Notes: generated by a model not told the origin, from the letters alone. 64,000 bases of DNA from Mucilaginibacter gossypiicola (GCF_900110105.1 NZ_FOCL01000001.1:186001-250000); one strand, 5' to 3'. Shown: positions 1 through 9,635, numbered from the stretch's first letter. Translations and numbers: made by a program.

Positions 1-2291
1 CTGCAAATGGAGATGACCCGTTGCTATATCCCAGTAATAACTGGATTAAGCAGTTGATCAAAACCAAAACCAATAATCAACGGTATAACATGAACGCCAG
101 TGGCGGGTCAGAAAAGGCTAAGTATTATTTGGCCATGACCTACAATATTGATAATGGTAACCTTGCCGAAAACAGCCTTAATAATTTTAGTAATAACATT
201 AAGCTGCAATCGTACTCTATTTTATCAAATACTACTTTAAACCTTACCAAAACAACCGAGGCGGTGGTGAGCTTAAAAGGTCAGTTTGATAGCTATCACG
301 GGCCAATTAATGGCGGCGGTTACACTTTTTTAAATGCTTTGTGGAGTAACCCGGTAGCATTCCCGGCTATTTATCCCGGTAATTTGTTACCGTACGCAAG
401 TCACCCGCTTTTTGGTAATGCTCTTATACCCGGCGGCGGCCTGTATATGAACCCGTATGCGCAATCTCTATCGGGTTACCAAACTTCAAATACAAGCACC
501 CTGACGGCGCAATTAAACTTAAGTCAAAAACTTGATTTTATTACTCAAGGCTTATCCAGCAGGGTAATGGCGTACACAACGCGGTATTCTTACTTCACAG
601 TTTCACGTCAATACAGTCCTTACTATTACCAGTCAAATGTAGTTAACGGGCAATTTAATGGTTTAACTTTACTTAATAGCGGAGCCGCAGGCAGTGTAGG
701 TCCAACGCCAACCGAGTATTTAACTTATAGTCCCGGCGGCAGCGTATCCAACTCAACTACATATATTGAAGCAGCAGTAAATTACAACCGCACATTTGGG
801 CAAAAACATGCTGTTAGCGGTTTGTTAATCGGCACTATGCGTAATTATCTTACTGCTAATGCACCAACGCTTCAATTATCCTTACCATCAAGAAACCAGG
901 GGGTATCGGGCAGGTTTACTTATGGATATGATAACCGTTACCTGGTTGAGTTTAACTTTGGTTATAATGGTTCTGAACGTTTTGCGAGCAATCACCGTTT
1001 TGGCTTTTTCCCTTCTGTAGGTGCCGGTTGGGTTGTATCAAACGAGAAGTTTTTTGAACCACTGCTGTCAACTATCGATAATCTTAAATTCAGGTTTACC
1101 TATGGTTTAGTAGGTAATGACCAAATCGGTTCGAGCAATGACCGTTTCTTCTACCTCTCAGATGTTAACTTAAATAATGGCTCATATGGTCAGTTTGGTA
1201 CTAACTATACCTACAGCAGGCCGGGTATAGTTACCAACCGTTATGAAAACCAAAACATAACCTGGGAACAATCAAGGCAAACCAATATTGGTATGGATTT
1301 AACGGTGGCTAAAAACTTTACTTTAACCGTAGACGCCTATCAGCAAAAACGCGATAACATCCTGATGGTACGTAGCACCATACCTACTTCAATGGGTTTA
1401 CAAGCCAATATATCATCAAATGCCGGGAAATCATCCAGCAGAGGCATTGATATAGCCATGGATTATAAAAAGAGCTTTAGCAATTCATTTTGGGTTCAAT
1501 CCCGTGGTACGCTTACTTATTCTAAAAGTAAATTGTTAAAAAACGAAGAGCCGGTTTATGGGGATGACCTTAAATACCTGAGCAAGGTTGGCAACTCATT
1601 GAGCCAGATCTACGGCCTTGTTGCCGAGCGGTTATTTATCGATGATAAAGACGTTGCCAACTCACCGGTACAAAGCTTTGGCGATTATAAAGCCGGTGAT
1701 ATCAAATACCGTGACATGAATGGCGACGGGAAAATATCGAGTTCGGACGTTGTGCCGATTGGTTACCCGATTGTACCTGAAATTATCTACGGATTTGGCT
1801 TTTCTTTTGGCTACAAAAATTTCGATATCAGCGCATTCTTCCAGGGATCGGCACGCTCATCTTTTGTTATTAATTCAGCAGATATTTCTCCTTTTTACCT
1901 GGTTAACGGTTTACAGCCTAACCTCCTTAATACTGGTAACCAAAGCGGGCTTTTAAGCACAATAGCTAACGACCACTGGTCGGAAGATAATCGTAACCCC
2001 TATGCATTTTGGCCGCGATTAAGTACCAATATACAGGGTAACAATACCCAAACGTCCACCTGGTGGCTGCGTAACGGATCGTTTGTTCGTCTTAAATCAG
2101 CAGAACTTGGGTACAATTTTACCAAGAACCAGCTTAAGTTTATCCATTTGAGCAGTGCCCGTATTTACTTGAACGGCCTCAATCTGCTAACCTTAAGCAG
2201 CTTTAAACTTTGGGACCCGGAAATGGGAACATCAGGCCTTGGCTATCCAATTCAAAAAGTATTTAACGTGGGCCTAAGGGTAGAATTTTAA
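1..2291 (+). CDS. SusC/RagA-type TonB-dependent outer-membrane receptor, 5' truncated by window edge
   Basis: C-terminal part, about 763 residues, of a SusC-family TonB-linked beta-barrel that imports glycans or other large nutrients through the outer membrane. The frame is open from base 3, so the TTG at 21 is internal; signal peptide, carboxypeptidase-like domain and plug lie off the left edge. Support: alternating beta-strand segments rich in Tyr/Asn/Gly, the family block 'FRFTYGLVGNDQIG', 'GDIKYRDMNGDGKIS', and a C-terminal strand ending 'VGLRVEF' (terminal Phe is the outer-membrane assembly signal). A SusD gene follows 20 bases later, the standard SusCD order. The substrate cannot be read from this fragment. 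Confidence 0.95.
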   Translation, partial: ANGDDPLLYPSNNWIKQLIKTKTNNQRYNMNASGGSEKAKYYLAMTYNIDNGNLAENSLNNFSNNIKLQSYSILSNTTLNLTKTTEAVVSLKGQFDSYHGPINGGGYTFLNALWSNPVAFPAIYPGNLLPYASHPLFGNALIPGGGLYMNPYAQSLSGYQTSNTSTLTAQLNLSQKLDFITQGLSSRVMAYTTRYSYFTVSRQYSPYYYQSNVVNGQFNGLTLLNSGAAGSVGPTPTEYLTYSPGGSVSNSTTYIEAAVNYNRTFGQKHAVSGLLIGTMRNYLTANAPTLQLSLPSRNQGVSGRFTYGYDNRYLVEFNFGYNGSERFASNHRFGFFPSVGAGWVVSNEKFFEPLLSTIDNLKFRFTYGLVGNDQIGSSNDRFFYLSDVNLNNGSYGQFGTNYTYSRPGIVTNRYENQNITWEQSRQTNIGMDLTVAKNFTLTVDAYQQKRDNILMVRSTIPTSMGLQANISSNAGKSSSRGIDIAMDYKKSFSNSFWVQSRGTLTYSKSKLLKNEEPVYGDDLKYLSKVGNSLSQIYGLVAERLFIDDKDVANSPVQSFGDYKAGDIKYRDMNGDGKISSSDVVPIGYPIVPEIIYGFGFSFGYKNFDISAFFQGSARSSFVINSADISPFYLVNGLQPNLLNTGNQSGLLSTIANDHWSEDNRNPYAFWPRLSTNIQGNNTQTSTWWLRNGSFVRLKSAELGYNFTKNQLKFIHLSSARIYLNGLNLLTLSSFKLWDPEMGTSGLGYPIQKVFNVGLRVEF

Positions 2292-2311
2292 AAGCTTTCA
2301 AATCACTTTAT

Positions 2312-4288
2312 ATGAAAAGTAATTTTATACAAAAAATTAAGGATTCAGTATTAAGTCACGCGCCTAAAGGGTATATCTCTTTTGTAATGCTGATCTTGAT
2401 AATGATTGTTCCGATATCATCCTGCAAAAAGTCATTTCTGGATGTTGTTCCTGATAACGTATCAACAATAGCTAATGCTTTTGTTTCAAAAACCGAGGCA
2501 GAAAAATACCTTTTTACCTGCTATTCATACCTGCCTACAGAAACCGATCCTACTTATAACGTTGGTTTAACTGCTGGTGACGAGGTTTGGGTAGAAGACC
2601 CTGCAAATCACATACGGTCGACAAACGTGTTGCAGTTACCAAGAGGGTTTCAAAATTCATCAGATCCTATTGCCAACTACATGAATGGTACCAGGGATGC
2701 TGCTGCGAATTATAAAGCAATTCGCGATTGTAATGTTTTTATTGAAAATGTAAGCGACCAAACCAAAGTTCGCGATCTTGATATCGACACTCGTGAACGT
2801 TGGATTGCCGAAGCTCAATTTTTGAAAGCTTTTTATCATTTTCAGTTATTTAGGGCTTATGGTCCAATACCTATCATCGATAAAAACCTGGCTATTGATG
2901 CATCTATTGATGAAATTAGGGTGAAGCGACGCCCGGTTGATGAGGTTGTGAACTACATAGCCGATTTATATGATAAGGCGGCAGCAAAATTGCCTTTAAC
3001 AATCCGTAATGAAGGGAGCGAGCTTGGTCGCGTTACAAAAGCAGCAGCTTTAAGTATGAAGGCAAAATTGCTGGTAACAGCTGCAAGCCCGCTGTTTAAT
3101 GGCAACCCGGATTATAGCTCATTTAAAAATAAAGATGGCGAGCAGCTATTTAATCCTGCTTTTAGTGCCGAAAAATGGCAACGTGCTGCAGATGCCTGCA
3201 AAACAGCTATAGATTTCTGCGAATCACAAAATATCAGTTTATATACTTTCCCTACGCCAACAATTCCGCTTAGCGATACTACTATGACGCAAATGAGTAT
3301 CAGGAATGCAATGAGCGAAAAATGGAATGATGAGCTGATATGGGGATTAACTGCCAATAACAACATCAATTATAATTCATTTTTTCAGTCGATGTGTGCC
3401 GGGCAGTATGATTTCAACAATGCTGATGCCGCGAAATCAGCAAACCGTCCGTTGCTTGGCCCCACTATAAAAATGGCCAAAATGTTTTACACTAAAAACG
3501 GTGTACCGATTAATGAAGATAAAACGCTTGACTTTAGCGACATAGCACAGCTAAAGGTTGGTACACATGCAGATCGTTTTAATATTAAAGAAGGCGAAAC
3601 CACTGCAAGGCTCAATTTTGACAGAGAGCCCCGTTATTATGCCGATTTGGGATTTGATCGCGGCGTTTGGTATATGGCCAACAGCCCAACCAAAACCGAC
3701 GAAAACACCTGGTGGTTGAAATCGCGCGGCGCCGAAGTAGGGCAGTCATCGCCAATACCTATCGCTGGTTTTTACATGAAAAAAGCGCTGAACTGGCATT
3801 ATGAGTGGGCAACTGTAACTTATATTAATTATCCATGGCCCGAAATGCGCCTGTCTGACCTGTATTTGCTTTATTCGGAAGCATTGAATGAAGCACAGGG
3901 GCCTGTAGCGGATGTGTATACCTATGTAAACCGCATTAGGGCACGGGCTGGTTTGCCTACGGTTCAGCAGTCATGGTCAAACTTTAGCATCAACCCAACT
4001 AAGTATACAACAAAAGATGGTATGCGCTCAATCATTCAGCGTGAGCGTAGCCTTGAGCTTTGTTTTGAAGGGCACCGTTTCTGGGATTTACTACGCTGGA
4101 AAACCGCCGGTGTTGAGCTTAACGGAAACGTAACAGGTTGGTCAATCAGTGAAAACTCGCCCGAATTGTATTATCGCGAACGCACCATTTATTCGAGGCA
4201 TTTCGTGATCCCCCGCGATTATTTATGGCCAATACAGGAAAGTGACCTGCTGGTTAATCAAAACCTGGTGCAAAACCCTAACTGGTAA
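2312..4288 (+). CDS. SusD/RagB-family nutrient-binding outer-membrane lipoprotein
   Basis: Surface lipoprotein of 658 residues that would cap the SusC barrel encoded just upstream and capture its ligand. A long N-terminal hydrophobic segment (about residues 20-37) ends in the lipobox 'ISSC' followed by KK. The alpha-helical TPR-like SusD fold is indicated by 'ERWIAEAQFLKAFYHF' around residue 165 and the C-terminal family block 'RERSLELCFEGHRFWDLLRWK'. Long for the family, suggesting loop insertions that could shape specificity. The ATG at 2312 is the only sensible start. The next gene's frame opens directly at its stop, pointing to one operon. Confidence 0.96.
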   Translation: MKSNFIQKIKDSVLSHAPKGYISFVMLILIMIVPISSCKKSFLDVVPDNVSTIANAFVSKTEAEKYLFTCYSYLPTETDPTYNVGLTAGDEVWVEDPANHIRSTNVLQLPRGFQNSSDPIANYMNGTRDAAANYKAIRDCNVFIENVSDQTKVRDLDIDTRERWIAEAQFLKAFYHFQLFRAYGPIPIIDKNLAIDASIDEIRVKRRPVDEVVNYIADLYDKAAAKLPLTIRNEGSELGRVTKAAALSMKAKLLVTAASPLFNGNPDYSSFKNKDGEQLFNPAFSAEKWQRAADACKTAIDFCESQNISLYTFPTPTIPLSDTTMTQMSIRNAMSEKWNDELIWGLTANNNINYNSFFQSMCAGQYDFNNADAAKSANRPLLGPTIKMAKMFYTKNGVPINEDKTLDFSDIAQLKVGTHADRFNIKEGETTARLNFDREPRYYADLGFDRGVWYMANSPTKTDENTWWLKSRGAEVGQSSPIPIAGFYMKKALNWHYEWATVTYINYPWPEMRLSDLYLLYSEALNEAQGPVADVYTYVNRIRARAGLPTVQQSWSNFSINPTKYTTKDGMRSIIQRERSLELCFEGHRFWDLLRWKTAGVELNGNVTGWSISENSPELYYRERTIYSRHFVIPRDYLWPIQESDLLVNQNLVQNPNW

Positions 4289-4327
4289 TTGCGTAGCAAT
4301 AATATGTTTAACACAAAAAGCATTAAC

Positions 4328-5533
4328 ATGGAAACAAAGAAAATACAAGCTGTTTGGTGCCTATTGTTATCAATGATAGTAATAGCAGGGTGCAAGCAGG
4401 AATCACTCAATAAACCAACTATAACAAATAATAATGGCCCCGGAGTTGTAAGCAATGTTCAGGTGCAAAACCTTAATGGTCAGGCTACTTTAACATATTC
4501 GCTGCCCGGCGATAATGATCTTTTTTATGTAAAAGCTGTTTACGAAACCTCGCCGGGTAAAACGCGTGAGGTGATTGCCTCGCATTATACCAACAATTTA
4601 ACTGTTGATGGCTTCGGCGATACACTGGCACATGTGGTAAAACTATACGCGGTTAACTCCAGCGAAAAGGCTTCGGCACCGGTTTCAGTTACAGTAAACC
4701 CTTTAACGCCCCCATTTTTGCTTGCCTTCCGTTCGCTTAAGGTAACGCCGACTTTCGGTGGCTTTAATGTGGTATGTGATAACGCAGCTAAAGATAACCT
4801 TGCTATTGTGCCTATGGTTGATACTGCCAATAATGGCCAATACGTGCAACCAAAGGGTATGGACAATATTTACAGCAACAGCGTTTTGATAAAGGCTGCA
4901 GTAAGGGGCCAGCCTGCGGTTGAACGTAAATACGCATTTTTTGTACGTGACAGGTTTTTAAATAAGTCTGATACCTTGTTCTTAAAGTTTACACCGTTTT
5001 ATGAAGAGCAGTTTTCGAAAGCTGATTGGTCTGTTTATGCATTGCCTGGTGATGCTACCAACCTGTATTCATATACCGATGTAACCAAAATTTTTGATGG
5101 AAACTTTACCGGCGGCTGGCCAAATTGTCTTTTCACTGTTGAAAGTGCAGGCAGCCCGCAAATGGTTACTATCGATCTTGGTAAACAGCGTGTATTCAGC
5201 CGCTTTATATTGAACCCATTCATCGAGATCGGTAATGTTTATTATGTACGTGGTAACCTGCGCGACTTTGAAATATGGGGATCGAACGCACCAAATGTGA
5301 ATGGCGCCCTTGATGCTTCGTGGACAAAACTGATAACCTGTAATGTGGTAAAACCATCAGGCTCACCATCCGGTACAGAAACTGCCGCCGATTATAATTA
5401 TGCCCATGATGGGTGGGGCTTTGACTTCCCGGCTGGCTTAAGCGGTTACAGATACCTCAGGATCAGAAGTCTGCGCAACTGGACAGGGTCGTACTTTATG
5501 AGTATCAGTGAGTTTACCTTATTTGGAAAGTAG
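4328..5533 (+). CDS. PUL lipoprotein with DUF4959/DUF5126/DUF5000-like architecture
   Basis: Lipoprotein of 401 residues from the ATG at 4328; the frame is open back to 4289 but that stretch only offers a TTG, and the signal peptide with lipobox 'IAGC' fits the 4328 start. The N-terminal part resembles DUF4959 and the C-terminal 150 residues look like a galactose-binding/discoidin fold (DUF5000 type): 'KIFDGNFTGGWP', 'VTIDLGKQRVFSRF', 'RYLRIRSLRNWTGSYF'. Such proteins usually sit directly after SusD and are thought to be surface glycan-binding accessories; that role is inferred. No enzymatic motif seen. Domain names come from memory of the families, not a search. Confidence 0.85.
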   Translation: METKKIQAVWCLLLSMIVIAGCKQESLNKPTITNNNGPGVVSNVQVQNLNGQATLTYSLPGDNDLFYVKAVYETSPGKTREVIASHYTNNLTVDGFGDTLAHVVKLYAVNSSEKASAPVSVTVNPLTPPFLLAFRSLKVTPTFGGFNVVCDNAAKDNLAIVPMVDTANNGQYVQPKGMDNIYSNSVLIKAAVRGQPAVERKYAFFVRDRFLNKSDTLFLKFTPFYEEQFSKADWSVYALPGDATNLYSYTDVTKIFDGNFTGGWPNCLFTVESAGSPQMVTIDLGKQRVFSRFILNPFIEIGNVYYVRGNLRDFEIWGSNAPNVNGALDASWTKLITCNVVKPSGSPSGTETAADYNYAHDGWGFDFPAGLSGYRYLRIRSLRNWTGSYFMSISEFTLFGK

Positions 5534-5572
5534 TAAAATGTGCGGAAGCTTTCTTTCAATTTAATTTCAATT

Positions 5573-6820
5573 ATGAAACCATATAAAATCATATCATACT
5601 ATCTGTTAATGTTAACGGCTTTCGTTATGAGCGCCTGTACTAAAATGGATGACTACAAAAAGAAATATGAGCCCAACGGGCCTATCATATACCCGGGCAA
5701 ACTGGATTCGGTACAGGTGTTTTCGGGCCGGAACAGGGTTTTACTAACCGGTCTGTTTACGTCAGATCCTAAAATCGTAAAATATAAGGTATACTGGAAC
5801 AGCAAACAGGACTCGATAGTAACCCCTGTAACCCGTACTTCCGGGGTTGATACAGCAAAGTTATTTATACCAAATTTGCCCGAAGGCGTCATGACCTTTG
5901 AAGTTCGCACTTATGATGGTGAAGGACATGTATCTATTCCGGTTACCCTTGCAGGCAATGTTTATGGCAGCTTATATCAAAGCTCCCTTATTAACCGTGG
6001 TATTGCCAAGGCCGAACTTCAAACGGATGGCTCGGCCTTAATTAACTGGGCCGATGTAAACGCCGATGACGGATTGCAGTCGATGGAGATCAAATATACA
6101 GATGCCTCTAACAAACAGCATGATACGCTTATTGTTTCATTGCCTTCGGGGTTAAGTACATCGCTGCCTAAATTCAAAGCCGGTAGTGTTATCAGTTATC
6201 GTACCTCATTTAAACCTAATAAGACAGCTATTGATACCTTCTATACAGATTTCCAGGATCATAGTGTTAAGGCCGATGTAACCAGTATTTACCTCTCAAA
6301 TACCGGGCCTTTTCAACGAAATACTTTTGATGGTCGCTGGGGAACTCTTGCTGCCCCGTGGATAACCAATGCTGCCGCCAAAAATAAAGACGGAGGAACG
6401 AACGGTGGCTACAGTTCAGACGGAGGTGGAACCATTAACTGGGAAACATGGAATAATACACCTGTTGTAAACGGAATTGTATACCAGCCTACTTCTTCAG
6501 CATTGCCTGCCGGAAATTATATTGTTACGTTTGATTCATATTCAGAGGTACAATCAAATTCGTCTGTTTATTGTGTGGTTGCTGCAGGTGGTAACGGTAT
6601 TCCGGTGCTTGCTAATTTGTCTACAGCTTTAGGGTCTGTTAGCATGTTTAACGGGGCCGGTGTGGGTGCTACAAGTCCAAACTCAAGAGAAGTGCGGTCA
6701 TTCACATTTACACTTTCTTCACCGCAAGTGGTGTCGATTGGGTTCTTAGGAAATATTGTCGGCAATGGCAATCCTGGCAGCTACTTCACTGTGTTTAATA
6801 TCAAATTATTTAAAAATTAA
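5573..6820 (+). CDS. PUL lipoprotein with DUF4998-like N-terminus and DUF5013-like C-terminus
   Basis: Lipoprotein of 415 residues starting at ATG 5573 (an in-frame GTG at 5540 would put 11 residues before a perfect signal peptide). Lipobox 'MSAC' is followed by 'TKMDDYKKKY', typical of DUF4998 proteins, and two fibronectin-like beta segments. The C-terminal ~170 residues form a jelly-roll-like domain ('PAGNYIVTFDSYSEV') as in DUF5013. It lies 39 bases after the previous lipoprotein and is the last gene before a strong terminator, so it closes the SusCD operon. Probable surface binding protein; ligand unknown and no catalytic residues recognised. Confidence 0.85.
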   Translation: MKPYKIISYYLLMLTAFVMSACTKMDDYKKKYEPNGPIIYPGKLDSVQVFSGRNRVLLTGLFTSDPKIVKYKVYWNSKQDSIVTPVTRTSGVDTAKLFIPNLPEGVMTFEVRTYDGEGHVSIPVTLAGNVYGSLYQSSLINRGIAKAELQTDGSALINWADVNADDGLQSMEIKYTDASNKQHDTLIVSLPSGLSTSLPKFKAGSVISYRTSFKPNKTAIDTFYTDFQDHSVKADVTSIYLSNTGPFQRNTFDGRWGTLAAPWITNAAAKNKDGGTNGGYSSDGGGTINWETWNNTPVVNGIVYQPTSSALPAGNYIVTFDSYSEVQSNSSVYCVVAAGGNGIPVLANLSTALGSVSMFNGAGVGATSPNSREVRSFTFTLSSPQVVSIGFLGNIVGNGNPGSYFTVFNIKLFKN

Positions 6821-6830
6821 GAATGCTAAA

Positions 6831-6868
6831 AAGAAAGGCCCTGATACTAATCAGGGCCTTTCTTTTTT
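6831..6868. terminator. Strong bidirectional intrinsic terminator
   Basis: Perfect 14-bp stem (6831-6844 with 6851-6864), six-base loop TACTAA, followed by a T-run; the A-rich left flank gives a T-run on the other strand. It ends the left Sus operon and can also end the convergent MFS gene. Confidence 0.93.
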
Positions 6869-6901
6869 AATAATACCTTAGTTCGCTATTGAGCTGATCG
6901 A

Positions 6902-8110
6902 TTATTCGCAAACAGCCATTTGTACAGCTTCGGGTTTCGGTATTTCCTCAATATTTTTCGATACAGTTTTCTCTGAAGTATTTGCTTTAATAAAGCTCAT
7001 GCCAAATGCAAGTAAAAGCAACGGTACCGACATCCAGATTACCTGTTGAATACCGTAATGGGCAATCACAAAGCCACCAAGTAAAGTGCCCAGTGTGATG
7101 CCTGCATTAAAAAAGGAGGGAAGCAGGCTGTTTACAAAGTCAAGTGCAGGCTCTTCGATACCGTGTGTAAGCTGTATGTTGGCAGCCAAAAATCCCCCGG
7201 TGTGTATAAACCCCCAAACCGAAAGAATAATAACCATCGGAATAAAATGCCCGCCGAACTGATAAGCCAATATATGGGTTGCAATCAATGAAAGTAAAAA
7301 TAGGCGTGTGGTAAGTGTTACATTCTTGCTAAGCGCAATACCCATTAACCAGTTACCGGCAATGCCTGTACCGCCAAATACCAGCAGCATGATACTGATT
7401 TGAGCCCCGCTCATGTGCGATACTTTATCAAGGTATTCGGCAAGATATCCGTAAGTGGCAAACATACCCGCCAATATGATGGTTGAAGCCAGTAGTTTGA
7501 CCCATAAATGGACATTGCGAAGCAGTTTTATTTGACTTTTAGGGCTGGCCAATTCTTCATTAACCGGCATTGATGGTGAAAAAAGCGCCAACGCACCAAA
7601 AGCCAGTAAGTTTACGATAGCTGATACAACAAATGATATCCTCCAACTAAAAAGATCGGCCATGTAGGTGGTTAAAGGTACGCCAAGTACGGTTGCTACA
7701 CTTAATCCTGCCATAACTATAGAAATGGCTTTCGGCGCATCTTTAGGTCCCGCCTGTTTGGCGGCTGCAGTCATAGACACAGCCCAGAATACCGGGTGTA
7801 AAAATGCCGGTAATATGCGGGCTATCATCAACACGGTAAAGTTTGGCGCAACTGCCGATAATAAATTGGAAATCACAAATATTCCCAATACCAGGCACAT
7901 TACAAATTTGCGGTTAAGGCGGGCGGTGAGCATATTAGTAAACGGCCCGGCAAGCGCCACTGTTAATGCAAAGGCACTAAGCAGCCATCCTGCTGTATCA
8001 ATTGAAATATGAAACTCTTTTACAAGGTCGGGGAGGATGCCTATAACCCCAAACTCGGTAGTGATTATACCGAATGCGCCCAGCGCCATAATGTAGATTG
8101 ATTTATTCAT
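6902..8110 (-). CDS. MFS transporter, DHA1-type drug/sugar efflux permease
   Basis: Inner-membrane protein of 402 residues with about 12 hydrophobic segments. N-terminal motif 'FGIITTEFGVIGILPDL' is typical of the DHA1 / AraJ-like efflux group, and loop 2-3 carries 'ARLNRKFVM' where the MFS basic motif belongs. Motif C-like 'AGLSVATVLGVPLTTYMAD' marks an antiporter. Substrate is not predictable. An ArsR-family gene lies 77 bases upstream on the same strand, so the pump is probably co-transcribed with and controlled by it. Length is normal for the family. Confidence 0.92.
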   Translation of the reverse strand: MNKSIYIMALGAFGIITTEFGVIGILPDLVKEFHISIDTAGWLLSAFALTVALAGPFTNMLTARLNRKFVMCLVLGIFVISNLLSAVAPNFTVLMIARILPAFLHPVFWAVSMTAAAKQAGPKDAPKAISIVMAGLSVATVLGVPLTTYMADLFSWRISFVVSAIVNLLAFGALALFSPSMPVNEELASPKSQIKLLRNVHLWVKLLASTIILAGMFATYGYLAEYLDKVSHMSGAQISIMLLVFGGTGIAGNWLMGIALSKNVTLTTRLFLLSLIATHILAYQFGGHFIPMVIILSVWGFIHTGGFLAANIQLTHGIEEPALDFVNSLLPSFFNAGITLGTLLGGFVIAHYGIQQVIWMSVPLLLLAFGMSFIKANTSEKTVSKNIEEIPKPEAVQMAVCE

Positions 8111-8187
8111 GAGTAGATGTATTTGAATATTTAAATGTTTCGATGTTTCGTGTCCTGAAAACTAAATTTTATTGATAAAAACTAATT

Positions 8188-8463
8188 TTAACTTTTTAAA
8201 TCGTTCAACGAAGCGATGTACTCGTCAAGTACTTCCTGGTTTAGCACGTATTTGAGGTTCCGGCCTTCCTTTTGCGGTAACAACAAATCTGCATCAACTA
8301 ATTGTTTAAGGTGATGTGAAACAGAAGGCTGGGTAAGGTCAAGAAGATCGTTCACCTCGGCACAATACAAACAATCCTTCCTCTTTTTAAACTGTTGTAA
8401 AATAGCTATCCGGTTTGTGTCACTTAGCGCCCTGGATATTTTTTCTATTTTTTTATTGTCCAT
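8188..8463 (-). CDS. ArsR-family winged-helix transcriptional regulator
   Basis: Small repressor of 91 residues. The core 'LTQPSVSHHLKQLVDADLL' is the recognition helix of ArsR/SmtB proteins, followed by a beta wing 'EGRNLKYVL'. Just before it sits 'DCLYCAEV', a Cys-x-x-Cys pair near where ArsR proteins carry their ELCVCDL metal-binding motif, so metal or thiol/redox sensing is possible, though the spacing differs from canonical ArsR. Upstream of the MFS pump and likely its regulator. A 16-bp perfect palindrome at 8528-8543, 65 bases before its start, is a plausible operator. Confidence 0.92.
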   Translation of the reverse strand: MDNKKIEKISRALSDTNRIAILQQFKKRKDCLYCAEVNDLLDLTQPSVSHHLKQLVDADLLLPQKEGRNLKYVLNQEVLDEYIASLNDLKS

Positions 8464-8527
8464 TATCTTTTACTTCAGATGATATTTAATCAACATTGGT
8501 GATGCAAAGGTAGGATAATATTAATAT

Positions 8528-8543
8528 ATAGAAATATTTCTAT
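8528..8543. promoter_or_regulatory. 16-bp perfect palindrome, candidate ArsR operator
   Basis: ATAGAAATATTTCTAT is self-complementary and lies between the ArsR gene (start 8463, minus strand) and the plus-strand gene at 8696. AT-rich dyads of this kind are typical ArsR/SmtB sites. Assignment is by position and shape only. Confidence 0.5.
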
Positions 8544-8695
8544 GTATTTAAAACATAAAAATGACAATCCTGAAGCTGGTATAGTTGCCGGTTAAACGAA
8601 AACATTTGGTGATGCTTAAAATTTGTCACAAATGCCCCTGCTGCTTGGCGCGTTTGCCTGTTTAATGCAGATGGTATTTAACGTAGCTTCATGAT

Positions 8696-9004
8696 ATGAA
8701 AGTAGTAAGAGTACAATATACCACACGGCCCGAGTTTGCTGCAATCAATCAACGCAACATAGCCGCCATTGTTGAAGAGTTGAAAACCTTAAATCATCCC
8801 GGCATAAAGTACACCGCATGGCTATTGCCCGACGGTAAAACATTTATGCATTTCGATCAGTTGGAAAATGAGGAAGCTCACCTGGTGCTACAGGGATTGG
8901 CTTCCTTTCATAAATTCGCCACCGAACTTGAAGCCAGTGATTTAGAGGTTGAACCTAAGCTTGAACTGCTTGAGCTGATTGCCTCAACAGAATCTTATTT
9001 TTGA
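8696..9004 (+). CDS. Small protein, possible dimeric alpha/beta-barrel (ABM-like) fold
   Basis: Cytoplasmic protein of 102 residues without signal peptide or membrane segment. The pattern of strand (VVRVQYTT), helix, strand (KYTAWLLPDG), strand (TFMHFDQLENEE), helix and a C-terminal acidic helix resembles the ferredoxin-like dimers of the antibiotic-biosynthesis monooxygenase superfamily. That is a fold guess; no catalytic residue can be named. It is transcribed away from the ArsR/MFS pair and converges on the Lrp-type gene, leaving only 9 bases between the stops. Confidence 0.7.
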   Translation: MKVVRVQYTTRPEFAAINQRNIAAIVEELKTLNHPGIKYTAWLLPDGKTFMHFDQLENEEAHLVLQGLASFHKFATELEASDLEVEPKLELLELIASTESYF

Positions 9005-9013
9005 CGATTTGAA

Positions 9014-9487
9014 CTACTGCTTCCCGATAGGTAATGCCGTTTCTGTTTTTGCCGCTTTCATTACCAGCTTGGTTTCTACCTTGCCAATAGCGACTACCGC
9101 GAAAAGCCGGTTCATCAAAAAGTCATAGTATTCTTTGCGGTCTTTTACAGTCACCTTAAGGATAAAGTCAAAATCGCCCGTAAGGTGATAGCATTCCAAA
9201 ACCTCGGGTAGTTTAATGATCTCGCTTTCAAAGTGGCTCAGGCTGTGCTGGCTATGGTCTTTTAATTGCACGTGTGTAAAAGTCATGAAATCAAGCTCCA
9301 GTTTTTCATGGTCAAGTACCGCAACGTATTTTTTAATATACCCCCGTTCCTGTAAGGAGCGGATGCGGTTATTGATAGGTGTAGTGGTTTTGTTGAGCTT
9401 AAGGCCTATTTCCTGGCCGGTAAGGCGGGCATTTTCCTGCAAAAGCTGGAGTATGCGAATATCGGTTTCGTCGAGTTGGTTGAGCAT
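9014..9487 (-). CDS. Lrp/AsnC-family transcriptional regulator
   Basis: Protein of 157 residues with the family layout: N-terminal HTH 'LDETDIRILQLLQENARLTGQEIGL' with recognition helix 'TTTPINNRIRSLQERGYI', then a RAM/AsnC effector domain including 'YHLTGDFDFILKVTVKDR'. Members bind amino acids and act as octameric DNA-bending regulators. It is divergent from a threonine dehydrogenase-like gene (start 9636) with a 148-base AT-rich intergenic region, so control of threonine/glycine catabolism is a reasonable inference. No distinct dyad was found in that region. Confidence 0.94.
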   Translation of the reverse strand: MLNQLDETDIRILQLLQENARLTGQEIGLKLNKTTTPINNRIRSLQERGYIKKYVAVLDHEKLELDFMTFTHVQLKDHSQHSLSHFESEIIKLPEVLECYHLTGDFDFILKVTVKDRKEYYDFLMNRLFAVVAIGKVETKLVMKAAKTETALPIGKQ

Positions 9488-9635
9488 AGGAGTTATAAAA
9501 ACTAAAATGGAAGCTTTAAATATTTATCAAAAGTTTTACAAACTGTTTTTTAATGTAAAAATAGTTCTAAAAACCAAATTTTAAGTACTCTATGGATTAT
9601 GAGTTTGTGAATATACAATTTTACATCATAATACT

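Noticed and set aside
9216..9584. 122-residue plus-strand ORF
   Set aside because: Antisense to the Lrp/AsnC gene, Ser/Trp-rich nonsense composition.
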